Source of the DNA: Ypsolopha sequella
Taxonomy: Eukaryota; Arthropoda; Insecta; Lepidoptera; Ypsolophidae
Direction: 5' to 3'
NCBI GenBank assembly: GCA_934047225.1
Contig: CAKOHE010000086.1
Coordinates: 186,001-250,000, forward strand
Length of the DNA stretch: 64,000 nt
A program made the translations under genes and the position numbers. The notes under the pieces are model-generated. The model worked only from the letters and a program-made list of their open reading frames with translations, was not told the origin of the DNA and ran no database searches. Positions 33,372-43,778 of the stretch are shown here, one piece after another. Every line of letters starts with the position of its first letter. The first letter of the stretch is position 1.

Positions 33372-33600
33372 TTACCAAAGTGATTGCCGCAATCTGGACT
33401 TAAGTGCTCTCATTCGTTAAAGAGTTCTATGGTAATGACTTAATAAAACCAGGATCAAAGGTCAGGTGGAAGATTGACAATTTCCAAGTAATACTCTGCG
33501 ATCAACATCGTAGTACAAAGCGATTTCCTTAATATCAAGTGGTACGCTGTTACTTTCTGAGGCGTTTCACTGCCTATCTCTGAAAACTTTCATCAGATCA
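33372..33600 (+). repeat. Tandem ~130-bp units, right part (after LINE insertion)
   Basis: Continues the units broken at 29963 and ends with 'cactgcctatctctgaaaac', as at 717-736. Confidence 0.75.
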
Positions 33601-33690
33601 TGGTCAATCTTAAAATGGGACCTACCTTGAGGGAAATTTTTCCAAACAAAAAAAGAATCATTCAATTCAGTTCAGAATTGACGGAGATAA

Positions 33691-34200
33691 AGACTTCTCT
33701 TCGTGATCTATTCCTAAGCAGACGTGTTATCGGTGCTATCAAAATATTATTTTTACTATCCAATCAAATTTAGTGTTAATCACCATCAGTTAGAGTTTGT
33801 ATTCGCGTACCAGTGCAGTGATAAAATTAAAAGTGATCGGAAGGCATCGGCCCCCCGCAACCCGCGAGTAAAAGAGAGGCACTTCATAATTTGCCTCTCA
33901 TTCTTGCGGCGACAAGCAGCAGCGTGTGCGCGTCCCCCGCACCTCCTCGAGGGAAAGAGAGGATACGATATTTTTCTACTCGCTTCCTCCGTGACTACGC
34001 AGCCTCTACAGAAAGTGCTACGAGTGATACGCACCGCTACGCACAGCATCTACGACGGCTATATGCTATCAGCGACTACGAGCGCGTCGCACGAATACAT
34101 CTGGAAAGTTTTGAGTGCAGTTTAGACTAAAAACAGTGGCTTACACACTGACAGTGAGTACCAATTTATATCAATCTCCTGCCATTATATAACTTTATAC
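33691..34200 (+). promoter_or_regulatory. 5' UTR / putative internal promoter of LINE 2
   Basis: About 510 bp in front of ORF1, more GC-rich in 33840-34100 than the rest of the element, with a hairpin 'gagaggcac...gcctctc' at 33872-33900. Overlapping short open frames here look non-coding. LINEs usually carry their promoter in this position; I see no specific motif. Confidence 0.4.
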
Positions 34201-35091
34201 ATGATGAATCCTCTAAATAAGTCTGCGTCTGACTCGGAAATTAATATGTCCAGCCAATCACCGCTGAATATAACTCCAACACACTATAACGTAACCAACC
34301 GTTTTAAGAGACCCAGGGAAGACGATTTTAGAACTGAAATGAATCAATATAGAGATGAAATAAAAGAAATGATGACCTCTTTGTTCACCGCGCAAAAGGA
34401 ACAGTTACAGAAAATTGTCTCTAGTCAATCAGAAATAAAACAATCAAACGCAAACATTGAAAAATCAGTAGCGTTTCTCAGTACGCAAAATGAAGAGTTC
34501 CAAAAGAAAATCATATCATTGGAAGAACAACAAAGGGAAGACAAAAAGTATATAACACTATTGGAGGACAAAATCGAGGACTTGCAAAGGGAAAACAGGA
34601 AATCTAACTTTGAGATAAAAAACGTGCCGAAACAAAAACGAGAAACTAAAGAGGACCTTATAGAGATGGTTGCATGTTTATCGAAGAACATTGGCTGCAT
34701 TCTAGACCGAAAATATATTAAGGATATCTATAGAGTACATGGAAAAAGAGAGAGTGCACAGAATACTCCAATCATAGTTGAAACATCCTCAACTTTACTC
34801 AAGACGGACTTCTTAAAAATGTGTAAGGCATTCAATGTGAAACATCCTAAGAACAAACTGTGTGCCAAGCATTTAGGACTACGTACAGCAGAGGACACCC
34901 CTATATTTGTATCGGAGCAGCTAACAGCAAAGGGTTCCAGGTTGCACTTCCTGGCACGTGAGATTTCCAAATCAAAGTCGTACAAATTTTGCTGGACCTC
35001 TTATGGCAAAATACTTTTGAGAAAAGACGAAAACTCACCAGTAATAACGATAAATAATGAGGCTCAAGCACATCAACTGTTACAAATATGA
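34201..35091 (+). CDS. LINE ORF1 protein with coiled coil and FP-type C-terminal domain
   Basis: 296 residues. Residues 45-140 form a charged coiled coil (EQLQKIVSSQSEIKQSN, LEDKIEDLQRENRKSNFE). From about residue 140 the C-terminal domain contains NFEIKNVPKQKRETKEDLI, KNKLCAKHLGL and SYKFCWTSYGKILLRKD, a pattern shared by insect LINE ORF1 proteins and the FP-type domain family (Baculo_FP_C). No CCHC zinc knuckles. ORF1 proteins bind LINE RNA and act as chaperones. ORF2 starts 331 bp downstream. Start chosen at the first of two adjacent ATGs. Confidence 0.82.
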   Translation: MMNPLNKSASDSEINMSSQSPLNITPTHYNVTNRFKRPREDDFRTEMNQYRDEIKEMMTSLFTAQKEQLQKIVSSQSEIKQSNANIEKSVAFLSTQNEEFQKKIISLEEQQREDKKYITLLEDKIEDLQRENRKSNFEIKNVPKQKRETKEDLIEMVACLSKNIGCILDRKYIKDIYRVHGKRESAQNTPIIVETSSTLLKTDFLKMCKAFNVKHPKNKLCAKHLGLRTAEDTPIFVSEQLTAKGSRLHFLAREISKSKSYKFCWTSYGKILLRKDENSPVITINNEAQAHQLLQI

Positions 35092-35422
35092 CTTATTACA
35101 TTATTGTACCTTATGTTTATAAACTCACAATTGAACTGTACTAGCCTGTTACTAAAGTCGATTGTTTTGATTCTTTTACAATTTTTTATTAATATGTTAA
35201 ACTCAACTCAATTTATATCACACACACACAAACAAACTTACACACACAATACCGTACAAAATCTACCTACACTTATACAAAATCACACTTGTCCACTTTT
35301 GCATAACTTAAAACCTAAGAATAAAACCATATGCATAGGCTCAACTCAAACGAAATTCTATGTTAAACATAAAACAAACCCAAACGATAATAACGACCGC
35401 AGTTCTTTTTTCTATTTTAATA

Positions 35423-38389
35423 ATGATTAGTACCCTAAATAATCTTAATGAAATGGATAACACAAACATAGCAAGCGCTTGTGTTTGTGACATAGACGAA
35501 CTTCCTATATATATTAAAATTAATGACAACGACCTAACAGTTCTCTCACAAAATATACGAAGTATATACAAAAACTTTGATGATTTTGAATTAACCTTCA
35601 CAAAACTTAACATGGATATAGACGTAATTATTTTGACCGAATGTAGAATCGACTCGAACAAACCCATACCTCATTTAGATACCTACTCATGCTTTTCAAC
35701 AACTAATCACCTAAACCAGTGTGATGGAGTTGTTACTTATATTAGAAACTCAATAAATGCTACTGTGACAGAAATAATTCTTGAACACGCATCTTGCATA
35801 CAAATTGAACTCGAAAATAACACTATTCTTGGTATATACCGCTCACCTTCAAATAAAAATGCAGAAATATTTATAAACTCATTGGAAAGTCATTTAGAAA
35901 CAATCAAGACACATAATAATATAACAATTACTGGAGACATAAATATCAATATTATACCCAAAGTAGATGAAGAAAGTTATGAACGCAAAAACAAATACAA
36001 TTATCTAAATATGTTATCTACAAAAGGACTTTTATCTGGCCATTTTTTGCCTACTAGAATTGGTAATTGTCTTGATCATTTTATTCTTAAATTGGACAAA
36101 GACTTAATTTCTGCTCAAATAGCTGTACTCAACTCAACAATTACAGATCATTCCATGATCATTCTTAATCTAACAAATATAAAAACCAGTAACTCAACCC
36201 CTAAAACAAAATTAGTTATAAACTATGAAAATGCAATCACGAGTTTAGTGAGCGGAGATCTGTCGAATTTGCTTCTCAGTGATAGCCCCGATTTCGTCAT
36301 TAATCATCTAATAGATAGAATAAATATATCATTAAAGGAGAATACTAAGGAAATTAAAATCCCTAAAAATAAACGCACCATCAAGCCTTGGATGACTTCT
36401 GGTATACTACGTTGTATTAATAATAGAAACAAAATGCAGAAAAAAGTTCGACTAGACCCGTATAATGATATTCTAAATATAACTTATAAAAGATACCGTA
36501 ACTATTGTAGTAAACTTATAAAAAAATTAAAAAGACAATATGACAGAGAACTGCTAGTTAAATCTACAAAAGACTCCAAAAGCCTTTGGAACAATATAAA
36601 AAAATTAACCCACCTTTCACATGCTAACACTAACAACTTAAAATTATTAAACAATAAACCGTCTCCCATTGCAGCTGTTGATTACGTAAATAATTTTTTT
36701 GGAAATATAGGGAAAAGTCTGGCCGAAAATATTTTATCAAGTAATGATCCTCACCTCTCCGAAGATTCCAAAATTACTACTTCTCACAAACATAATTCAT
36801 CATTTGTTTTGCTTGATACCACACATGAGGAGGTCCACGGTGTGCTTATGAGCTTGAAATCAAATAGTGCCCCTGGGTGGGACAAAATAACAACAAAATT
36901 TCTTAAATTGGTTAAAAATGAAGTCATTCCGGTTATCTGTCATCTAACAAACCTTTGTTTCAACCAGGGTTTATTCCCTGCAGCCCTAAAACAATCTATA
37001 ATAACCCCTGTTCACAAAGGTGGAGATGGTGGTGATGTCAACAATTATAGACCGATTTCCGTATTGACTGTAATTTCTAAGATTCTAGAAAAATTACTCA
37101 ACAATAGGCTTCTTTCATACCTGGACAAATTTAACATTTTATCAAAGTCTCAGTATGGCTTCCGTCGTGGAAAATCCACTGAAGATGCTATTGAAACACT
37201 TACGTCATTGATTGTGAATAATTTAGATCAGGGAAATAAATGTCTAACTGTTTTTCTTGATCTTAAAAAGGCGTTTGACACCATTTCTGTCCCTATTCTT
37301 TTACGTAAACTAGAACTGATAGGCGTTAGGGGTACACCACTGGAGCTACTCAAAGATTATCTTCAATGTAGAAAACAGAGTGTTAAAATAGGAAAGTACA
37401 TGAGTAGTTCCATCAATATAACGTACGAGGTCCCGCAAGGCAGTGTGTTGGGCCCAACCCTATTTTTAGTGTACATCAATGACCTATGCAACTTAAATAT
37501 AACAAATGGTAATGTGATCTCATATGCTGATGATACGGCTCTGGTCTTTTCTGGTGCCTCTTGGAATGAAGTCAAAAAACTGAGCGAACTTGGACTTGTC
37601 CAAGTCGCTGAATGGTTAAAATGTAACCTCCTCACCCTTAATACAAATAAAACTAATTACGTTTGCTATAGTATATACAACAGTGGTCAGCCAGATTCCG
37701 ATTATAACCTAAAAATTCATAATTGTGGGAATGGGGTTCAGGTTGGATGTGATTGTCCAAAAATCAATAAAGTTGCCATGATCAAATATCTAGGAGTTAT
37801 GATAGACCAACGCCTTTCTTGGTACCCACAGATCGAACTTGTATCTGGAAGAATCAGGAAACTCATATGGATCTTTAAAACCTTAAGACATGTAGCCCCA
37901 GTAGATTTATTAAAAACTATATATGTGGCACTTGCACAATCGATAATATGCTATTGTATTCCAATCTGGGGAGGGGCCGCTAAGACAAGATACATAGAAG
38001 TAGAAAGAGCTCAACGCCTATTATTGAAAGTCATGTTCTTTAAACCACGAACATTTTCTACTGTTTTATTATATTCTACGTATCAGCTTTTAACAGTGAG
38101 AAAGCTATATATCATAAATACCACCTTGAGGCTACATAAACATTTGATATTTGACCCTGCTGTCCTAATTAGGAGAAGGGTGAACCCCATAACCACATCT
38201 ACCTATAGCACAAAAACATCTTTCGCAAGACAACAATATACTAGACAAGCTACGTATCTGTATAAAATAATCAACAAAAAGCTTAATATATATTGCAAAA
38301 CTTTTTATGAATGTAAAAAATTAGTAACTACTTGGATACAAAAATTGAATTATAACGAGACGGAGAATTTAATAATTGTCATTGAATAG
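35423..38389 (+). CDS. LINE ORF2: endonuclease and reverse transcriptase, intact
   Basis: 988 codons from ATG at 35423, which aligns with the start of the ORF2 at 29968. Upstream in-frame codons exist to 35360 but lack similarity. Endonuclease motifs: VLSQNIRSIYKNFDDF, ITGDININII, TITDHSMII. RT motifs: NNYRPISVLTVISKILEKLL, VFLDLKKAFDTIS, EVPQGSVLGPTLFLVYIND and ISYADDTALVF near residue 701. No frame lesion seen. With the open ORF1 and a complete 3' end this copy could be active or recently so. Confidence 0.92.
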   Translation: MISTLNNLNEMDNTNIASACVCDIDELPIYIKINDNDLTVLSQNIRSIYKNFDDFELTFTKLNMDIDVIILTECRIDSNKPIPHLDTYSCFSTTNHLNQCDGVVTYIRNSINATVTEIILEHASCIQIELENNTILGIYRSPSNKNAEIFINSLESHLETIKTHNNITITGDININIIPKVDEESYERKNKYNYLNMLSTKGLLSGHFLPTRIGNCLDHFILKLDKDLISAQIAVLNSTITDHSMIILNLTNIKTSNSTPKTKLVINYENAITSLVSGDLSNLLLSDSPDFVINHLIDRINISLKENTKEIKIPKNKRTIKPWMTSGILRCINNRNKMQKKVRLDPYNDILNITYKRYRNYCSKLIKKLKRQYDRELLVKSTKDSKSLWNNIKKLTHLSHANTNNLKLLNNKPSPIAAVDYVNNFFGNIGKSLAENILSSNDPHLSEDSKITTSHKHNSSFVLLDTTHEEVHGVLMSLKSNSAPGWDKITTKFLKLVKNEVIPVICHLTNLCFNQGLFPAALKQSIITPVHKGGDGGDVNNYRPISVLTVISKILEKLLNNRLLSYLDKFNILSKSQYGFRRGKSTEDAIETLTSLIVNNLDQGNKCLTVFLDLKKAFDTISVPILLRKLELIGVRGTPLELLKDYLQCRKQSVKIGKYMSSSINITYEVPQGSVLGPTLFLVYINDLCNLNITNGNVISYADDTALVFSGASWNEVKKLSELGLVQVAEWLKCNLLTLNTNKTNYVCYSIYNSGQPDSDYNLKIHNCGNGVQVGCDCPKINKVAMIKYLGVMIDQRLSWYPQIELVSGRIRKLIWIFKTLRHVAPVDLLKTIYVALAQSIICYCIPIWGGAAKTRYIEVERAQRLLLKVMFFKPRTFSTVLLYSTYQLLTVRKLYIINTTLRLHKHLIFDPAVLIRRRVNPITTSTYSTKTSFARQQYTRQATYLYKIINKKLNIYCKTFYECKKLVTTWIQKLNYNETENLIIVIE

Positions 38390-38659
38390 CCTATGTCAAT
38401 ATCGAATAGTCATCATAATTAACAAATTAATTAACAAACTTATTCCAAAATTGCATAAATTGTAAATATGCACACATAGTCACACACATCTCACATACAC
38501 ACATCCCACATACACACACATACCCTCTCACACTTACAAATTCAGCCTAAGTAAGTATATACTAAACTTTTCTTTTCTTTTTTATATTTATAATAATTTG
38601 TTAGTCACCTCTGTAAATAATAGTTTTGTTTATCACTTAATTTTGTATTTTAGTTATAG

Positions 38660-38706
38660 GAGAGCGGGGACTCCTGTTACAGGTATTTTCATACCCAATA
38701 GGAGAA
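38660..38706 (+). promoter_or_regulatory. Conserved 3' UTR hairpin of LINE 2
   Basis: 'gagcggggactcct' and 'aataggagaact' enclose GGTAT-tttc-ATACC. One pair is A-T in LINE 1 and G-C here, a compensatory change. Confidence 0.6.
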
Positions 38707-38780
38707 CTCAAACTCAGTTTATTCAATGAAGTAAGCTTAAGAAATAAATAATTTTTCATTTTCATTTTTCATTTTCATAA

Positions 38781-39130
38781 GGAATAACATACCCAAAAAA
38801 AATACAGTCGAATTGAGTTCCTCCTTTTTTTTTCAAGTCGGTTAAAAAAAAAGTGTTTACTAAAAGCTAAATACTATAAAGTCGTTGAAAAACTAAATCA
38901 TGAAAAACTCAAGCCTACCATCGCAATTTTTTTTTGTGATGGCAACTGTGCGAGTAGGACACGGGCATCGACTTTTGTTGTCCCGCTCGGCACGTTTTCT
39001 CTAGTTGGTTATGTCATAATAAAATAACTTTTAACTGTATGAAATAGAGTCTATTTTTCTACGCGTAACATCCTTCAGTGCACAATCCGGTTTAGGTATA
39101 CATCTATGAGTCTACTCTATGGTTCCTGAT
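38781..39130. repeat. Older dispersed repeat disrupted by LINE 2
   Basis: 'tacagtcgaattgagttcct' followed by 'caagtcggttaaaa' resembles a common lepidopteran repeat end; its left part is at 33650-33690. Beyond 38850 nothing specific. Confidence 0.5.
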
Positions 39131-39424
39131 TCAGTGTTGCCAACTGCACTAGAATTTGCACTAAAACTGGTGGTTTAGAAACCCATTTTAGCGGAGAAAT
39201 ATTGTTTTTAGTGGCTGGTTTTTTTTTGTGGATTAGACTTTAGTTGGTGAAAAAAGACACTCTGGCACTAAAACATTTAAAGTTTAATTTAAGTTACATT
39301 ATCCAAAGAATTAGGTAATTAATGCTATTTCATTATTGATTTTTCCACATTCTAACGCTTATGTGGAAAATAGTACTATATAATATTAAATATATTGAAA
39401 TCTTTATTATAATATATAAGGTTA

Positions 39425-39545
39425 GGTCTTGTCATAGAGTAGATTTTGTTACGTCATACATTATTGAAATTAGAGCATACGTCAGCGCCATCTAGTTCAT
39501 TTTGGTGAAACTTGATTAAGAGCTGTCATGAAAAGCCCTCATTGT
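39425..39545 (-). repeat. Dispersed repeat related to 28536-28660
   Basis: 'agagcatacgtcagcgccat' and 'tgaaaagccctcat' are the inverted equivalents of 28536-28620. Confidence 0.5.
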
Positions 39546-40382
39546 GAAAGAACTAGTAAACATGTCAGTATTATGTGTCGGAGTGCGCAGAAGTGAACGG
39601 TTCTCAGGTCGCTGACAGCGGCCAAGAGAATCGAGAGAAACAAACCGCGCAAACTAATCTGGAGATCGCGGGTTAAAATGTCGTAAGGGCACATTTGTGA
39701 TCATCAGAGTACATCTTGGTTACACACACACACAGTCGAGTAGGTATTAAACTGCTGATATTTTTCGCGATTTCAGGATTGACTCCACAGTAAAAGTTGT
39801 TCATATGGACGAGTACTATCGTCAGTTTCCGACTTCCGTAACAGCATCTTAAGAGGCTTCAGTGAGTTAAATTAGCAGCTCGAAATATGTCTGTACAAAT
39901 ATCGACAATAACGAAATAGAAATAACGTTCATGTCAGGGTGCATTGCAAAGTGGCTGTTACGACGATCGCTGTGTCGCCGGGTAGCGCAAAATAGAGAAA
40001 ATAATGCTTTTCACATGTGTTAAGTTTGATATTTAAAAGTATTAAACATCATTGTGTTACATTTTTGTATTGCTCGTGTGTGTGTGTAAGTTTTAACCTT
40101 GTCTCTTTTGAATTTAAAAAGTTTAAACTATTTATCAGTTTTTTAAAGCATTTGAAAGGTTATTAAAGGTGTTTATTTTCTCGTTGTAGGTTAAAGCTTT
40201 TAAGATTTTAAAACATCACAATTACGGGACATGGGTCAATATGTGTAATATATTTTTTTCAAAGTTTTGTAATATTCATATTATAGAAAGTTTAAACCAA
40301 TTTAAAAACGTCTGTAAACGCAGTTTTGCTTGTGAAGCCCCTTAATACCCAGTATAGATTAGTTACAATGATATTAACTCAC
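39546..40382. other. Intronic sequence without recognisable feature
   Basis: Downstream of the donor at 40382. I searched for coding similarity to the missing part of the transposase and saw none; the exon phases on each side do not require another exon. Confidence 0.4.
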
Positions 40383-40629
40383 CGCAGCCTGTTGTGTCAC
40401 TAGATTTTATGTCCGTCTGGCATTTAATATTGTACTTCAGAAAAAGATTCCTGAAGCACTTCAGTAAGTGAGGTGAGTCAAACATTGACACCACCTCATG
40501 ACCTGCATGTACAAAACTTGGATGTTCCACTGACGAGCCAAGTATGTTTAATGCCCTTTTATTTACTCCATCCATATCGCATACAGTAGCGGACACGTTT
40601 ATTCCAGCTTTAAAACAACTATCCAGAAC
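40383..40629 (-). CDS. P-element/THAP9-like transposase exon with catalytic-core region
   Basis: 247 bp, acceptor 'gattttcag' before GTTCTGG and donor TGCG|GTGAGT. Phase 0 at the start (matching the exon upstream) and phase 1 at the end. Encodes VLDSCFKAGINVSATVCDMD, where the aspartate after VC is in the position of a P-transposase catalytic residue, then MFDSPHLLKCFRNLFLKY, the conserved FD-PHLxK-RN block. No lesion within the exon. Confidence 0.87.
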
Positions 40630-40700
40630 CTGAAAATCAAATACAAAATGAGAATATAAATACTACTACAGCTAATACAAATTGGGCTAGAGTTCTACTA

Positions 40701-41258
40701 AAGTAGAGCCATCGAGTGATGGCGCCTATGACGTTTAAATGCCTAGAAAGTATCGTAATTATTTATAAGCAAGTGTGAATTAAAAAATGTTATACTTCAT
40801 TGTTGATAGTGATGTACTACTTGTTTCGGTTATTATATTTCGATTTGAATGTTGCTTTATTGTGCAATAGAATTCGTATAGAAACAAAGATTTTTTTTTT
40901 TAAGTTTCTCATGTTTTATAGGTCGTGTTTGAGTTCGCCAAGTTACGCAATAATATTTAATTAAAAACAAAATAATGACGAAGTTAAACTAAACGAAAAT
41001 AAATGATAGTAAAATACTTTTTTCGATTTAGATATTTAAACATCTCTTGGGGACCCTGGGGCACTACACCGCATAGCCCTCCGATAGCTACGCCACTGGT
41101 TTTGGCACATTTTCCTTTTGTATCATTATGTTGAATGTTGAATAACGTGTCTAATGTTGAGTAAACTCACACTTGATTTTTATTTTTAACCGAAATTTGA
41201 AATGTACCTCATCACTAAATGCAGCTGTCATAGGCGCCATCACTCGATGGCTCTACTG
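40701..41258. mobile_element. TA-flanked MITE (558 bp) in the transposase intron
   Basis: TIRs 'agtagagccatcgagtgatg' and its complement ending 'tcgatggctctactg', TA on both sides (40699-40700, 41259-41260). It carries a separate 'tagctacgccactgg' hAT-type end at about 41085-41099 whose partner I did not find. Confidence 0.75.
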
Positions 41259-41363
41259 TAGGTTTGGGTCAAGTTCTGTGTTTTTAATGTAATTTTTTTT
41301 TGCTTATTTATGGTTTATTTTTATTATTTTATTGTCGTATATACAAATCATGGCTGACTTTAC

Positions 41364-42069
41364 CTCTTTAATCAGCACGGCTAGTCTGTCTGCAGTTACA
41401 GATTCACCAGAAAAATAGTAAGCAACTGGTTGTTTCATCTTTTTGCGAATTCCGCAGATCATGAACACCAGTGCATGTGATGCAATTTCCGGGGTTCTAC
41501 CCTGTGTTCCATGATCTTGGTAACCTTCAATTGCATCAGTTTTTGGATTGTACCATAAATGTTTTCTAATGGACATTTCATCATACATTAAAATGTACTC
41601 ATTTTCTTCTGGCTCGTTTTTCTCAGATATTTGTTTTAATACATTAAACATTTGATCATTGATGCCAACATCCAAGGGTAAATTTGCCAATAATGTTTTT
41701 AATGTTGATTGGGTAGGAAGGCACCATAATCTTCTTAATAATCTATAGCAAGCTGGTGGTCTTTTATACATTCTCAGAGCTATGATTTTTTTCTGGTCTG
41801 GTCCACCTTCTTCCTTGAGCCTTAGATTTGCAGTTTCTTAGCTGAGCTTGCAGAAGAACTGCAAAGGTACTCGTCATTTTATTGTTGATTAAATCATTGA
41901 TACCTTTATTTTGGATCAAAACATTCATGAAAGATTAATTTTTTAATTGTTTAACTTTTTTCTTGAGACGGCACAACTCTTTCATACTTTTCCTACATTT
42001 TCTGTACAACTGTTTTTCCCTTGGTGTTACATTTTGGAGTTTATGTTTTGCAGTCTTTGGAATTGACTT
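41364..42069 (-). pseudogene. P-element/THAP9-like transposase exon: coiled coil and first catalytic region
   Basis: The acceptor 'atatttcag' before AAGTCAATTCC and donor AAAGAG|GTAAAGT bound 706 bp. Coiled-coil segment KSMKELCRLKKKVKQLK, then LLQAQLRNCKSKAQGRRW, YKRPPACYRLLRRLWCLP, YILMYDEMSIRKHLWYN (catalytic Asp) and VAYYFSGESVTADRL. A TAA follows KQLKN (41935-41937). A seven-A run (41791-41797) shifts the frame by one; removing one base gives 705 bp, exactly 235 codons and phase 0-0, which supports the exon model and shows the insertion is secondary. Confidence 0.85.
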
Positions 42070-42636
42070 CTGAAATATTAAATTTAAAATTGTTATAAAT
42101 TTATATTTATGTACATACCATAAAATTGTGAAATTGTTATGTACATACCATAACAATCAAAGAACATAAACCAATTATAAGCTTAAATATCTTATAAATA
42201 GTTTCATTGTTCATTCGGTCTTGTATCATCCCTGTCGTTTTCGGCTTCTGGAATAAAATAGAAAAATATATTAAAACTAAAAAAAAACGCATCATTACTC
42301 TTGTCCAGGTTATTATAACTTTTGTTTGAAATAGCTAGAATATTATTTACCAGCGAGATTATGTTTGCGTGCGAACTTATACCTGACCTGGGTTAGAAGA
42401 CGAGATGTAGACGGCTGGCGCATCTCGGTCGGGTAACACGATGAGATCAAAATTTTTGGTGTCATGACCGCGATCGGTGTTCAATATTGATTTGCTTTGA
42501 AAGAATTATTTTAAATTGGGTTAATTCTTGTGTACTAATTACAATCTGTACAATTCTTGTGTACCACGTATCGCGTTTTCCTGTGAGTGTTTTGTGTGGT
42601 TTTAGCTGTTCCGGTGTCGGAAGAACGGCTACGAAC

Positions 42637-43223
42637 AGTGTGCGCCAATCTTTTAGTCGCCTCTGAAGATAGCCGCACGAGGCGACCCAATAGCCGTTTT
42701 ACGGTGTCAGGGGGACGTTACAGGAGCGAGAGCGCGGAGCACACCCGCCTGCATGCCGCACCACACCCCCCGCTTGCCATTTAGCAGGTGTCAACACTAT
42801 GCGTTAGTGTTAGTGCTACGTCCGTACACTACACATGCGCGCGTTGCATGAAAAGTACATTCGAGGAAAAAATTCCATGATTCGTTAAGTTTATCGTTGA
42901 ATCTGTTTGTTATTGTTTTTGTTGTCTTTATTTGTTGTTTTAGTTTGTTAAAGTTTATAGTTGTTGTTATGCCTCGCGGACGTTATAGCGTTTTAAGGCG
43001 ACAATGTAAGAAAATGGTGTTTATATTAATGCTTTTTATTAATATAGTTAAGATGACACTAAAATAATAAATAAATAATGAAATAGGTAGGTACAACAAG
43101 GTACACCTTCCCACTTATAGTAAACATTTAAATCAACCGTTGATATTATTGTTTCCTTGACTGTACCTGCGCACGCTTGCACTCGTAACTCAATCAGAGG
43201 CGACTAAAAGATTGGCGCGCACT
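42637..43223. mobile_element. P-type TIR element, internally deleted copy (587 bp)
   Basis: TIR 'gcgccaatcttttagtcgcc' (42641) and its complement at the right end. Subterminal sequence on each side matches the two ends of the element at 45216-47434, in inverted orientation. It lies in the intron between the coiled-coil exon and the first linker exon. No clear target duplication. Confidence 0.78.
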
Positions 43224-43404
43224 ATACCTATTTATATTTGACTTTGTGGCCGGCCATATTAAACGGAAAATGGAGGTGTCGCTCGGACGGGACCATTCGT
43301 TTGGGGAGCACACGGGGAAGAGAGTTGAATACCTACTCATTGGGAGCCGTACATATATAATTTATTTTAGTTTATGTATTTTTATTATCCGTAAACAAAT
43401 TTAG

Positions 43405-43412
43405 CTAGGGAT

Positions 43413-43448
<36 letters not shown>

Positions 43449-43500
43449 CAGGGTAACAGGGTGTATATTATACATATATTATACACCCTGTTACCGGCAA
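43405..43500. repeat. (TA)n microsatellite and palindrome
   Basis: A TA run (~43418-43446) is followed by 'taacagggtgtatattatac' and its inverse, a 40-bp near-perfect palindrome centred at about 43475. Confidence 0.75.
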
Positions 43501-43778
43501 ACATCTCCTGGAACGTATAGCTACGGGTGAGTATTTATTTTACTCGAAATTGCTAAGCACCCACACACTGCGGTTTGGACCGAGTCGAATCGGTTCAATT
43601 AAACTCGATTCGGATTGGAGTTCCATTAAATCTTTTGTGATCTTGATTTTAATTTGGGTTCACAGACTACTGTGAACGGTTTTCGAAACCGCGCGCGACG
43701 ACCGACAGGTTTGTTGCGCGCACAACTTTGGTTATTTATATCATAGCGTAAAAACAACGCGTCATAGCGCTAGCCAAG

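Larger units (their letters stand above)
33691..38776 (+). mobile_element. Full-length CR1-like LINE (~5.1 kb), both ORFs open
   Basis: Contains a ~500-bp 5' UTR, ORF1, ORF2 and a 3' UTR ending in (TTTTCATT)-type repeats. The flanking DNA is one older dispersed repeat ('cagaattgacggagataa' before, 'ggaataacataccc' after), with ATAA on both sides, which supports the boundaries. Antisense to the P-like gene. Confidence 0.85.

Noticed and set aside
33724..34130. Open frames in the LINE 2 5' UTR as an extra protein
   Set aside because: Several overlapping frames on both strands, no recognised motif, position of the LINE promoter/UTR.
35360..35422. Extended ORF2 start at 35360
   Set aside because: The 21 extra residues have no counterpart in the other LINE, and the ATG at 35423 aligns with its start.
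43455..43494. Palindrome as a transcription terminator
   Set aside because: Bacterial-type terminators do not apply here; it is an AT-rich palindromic repeat next to a microsatellite.
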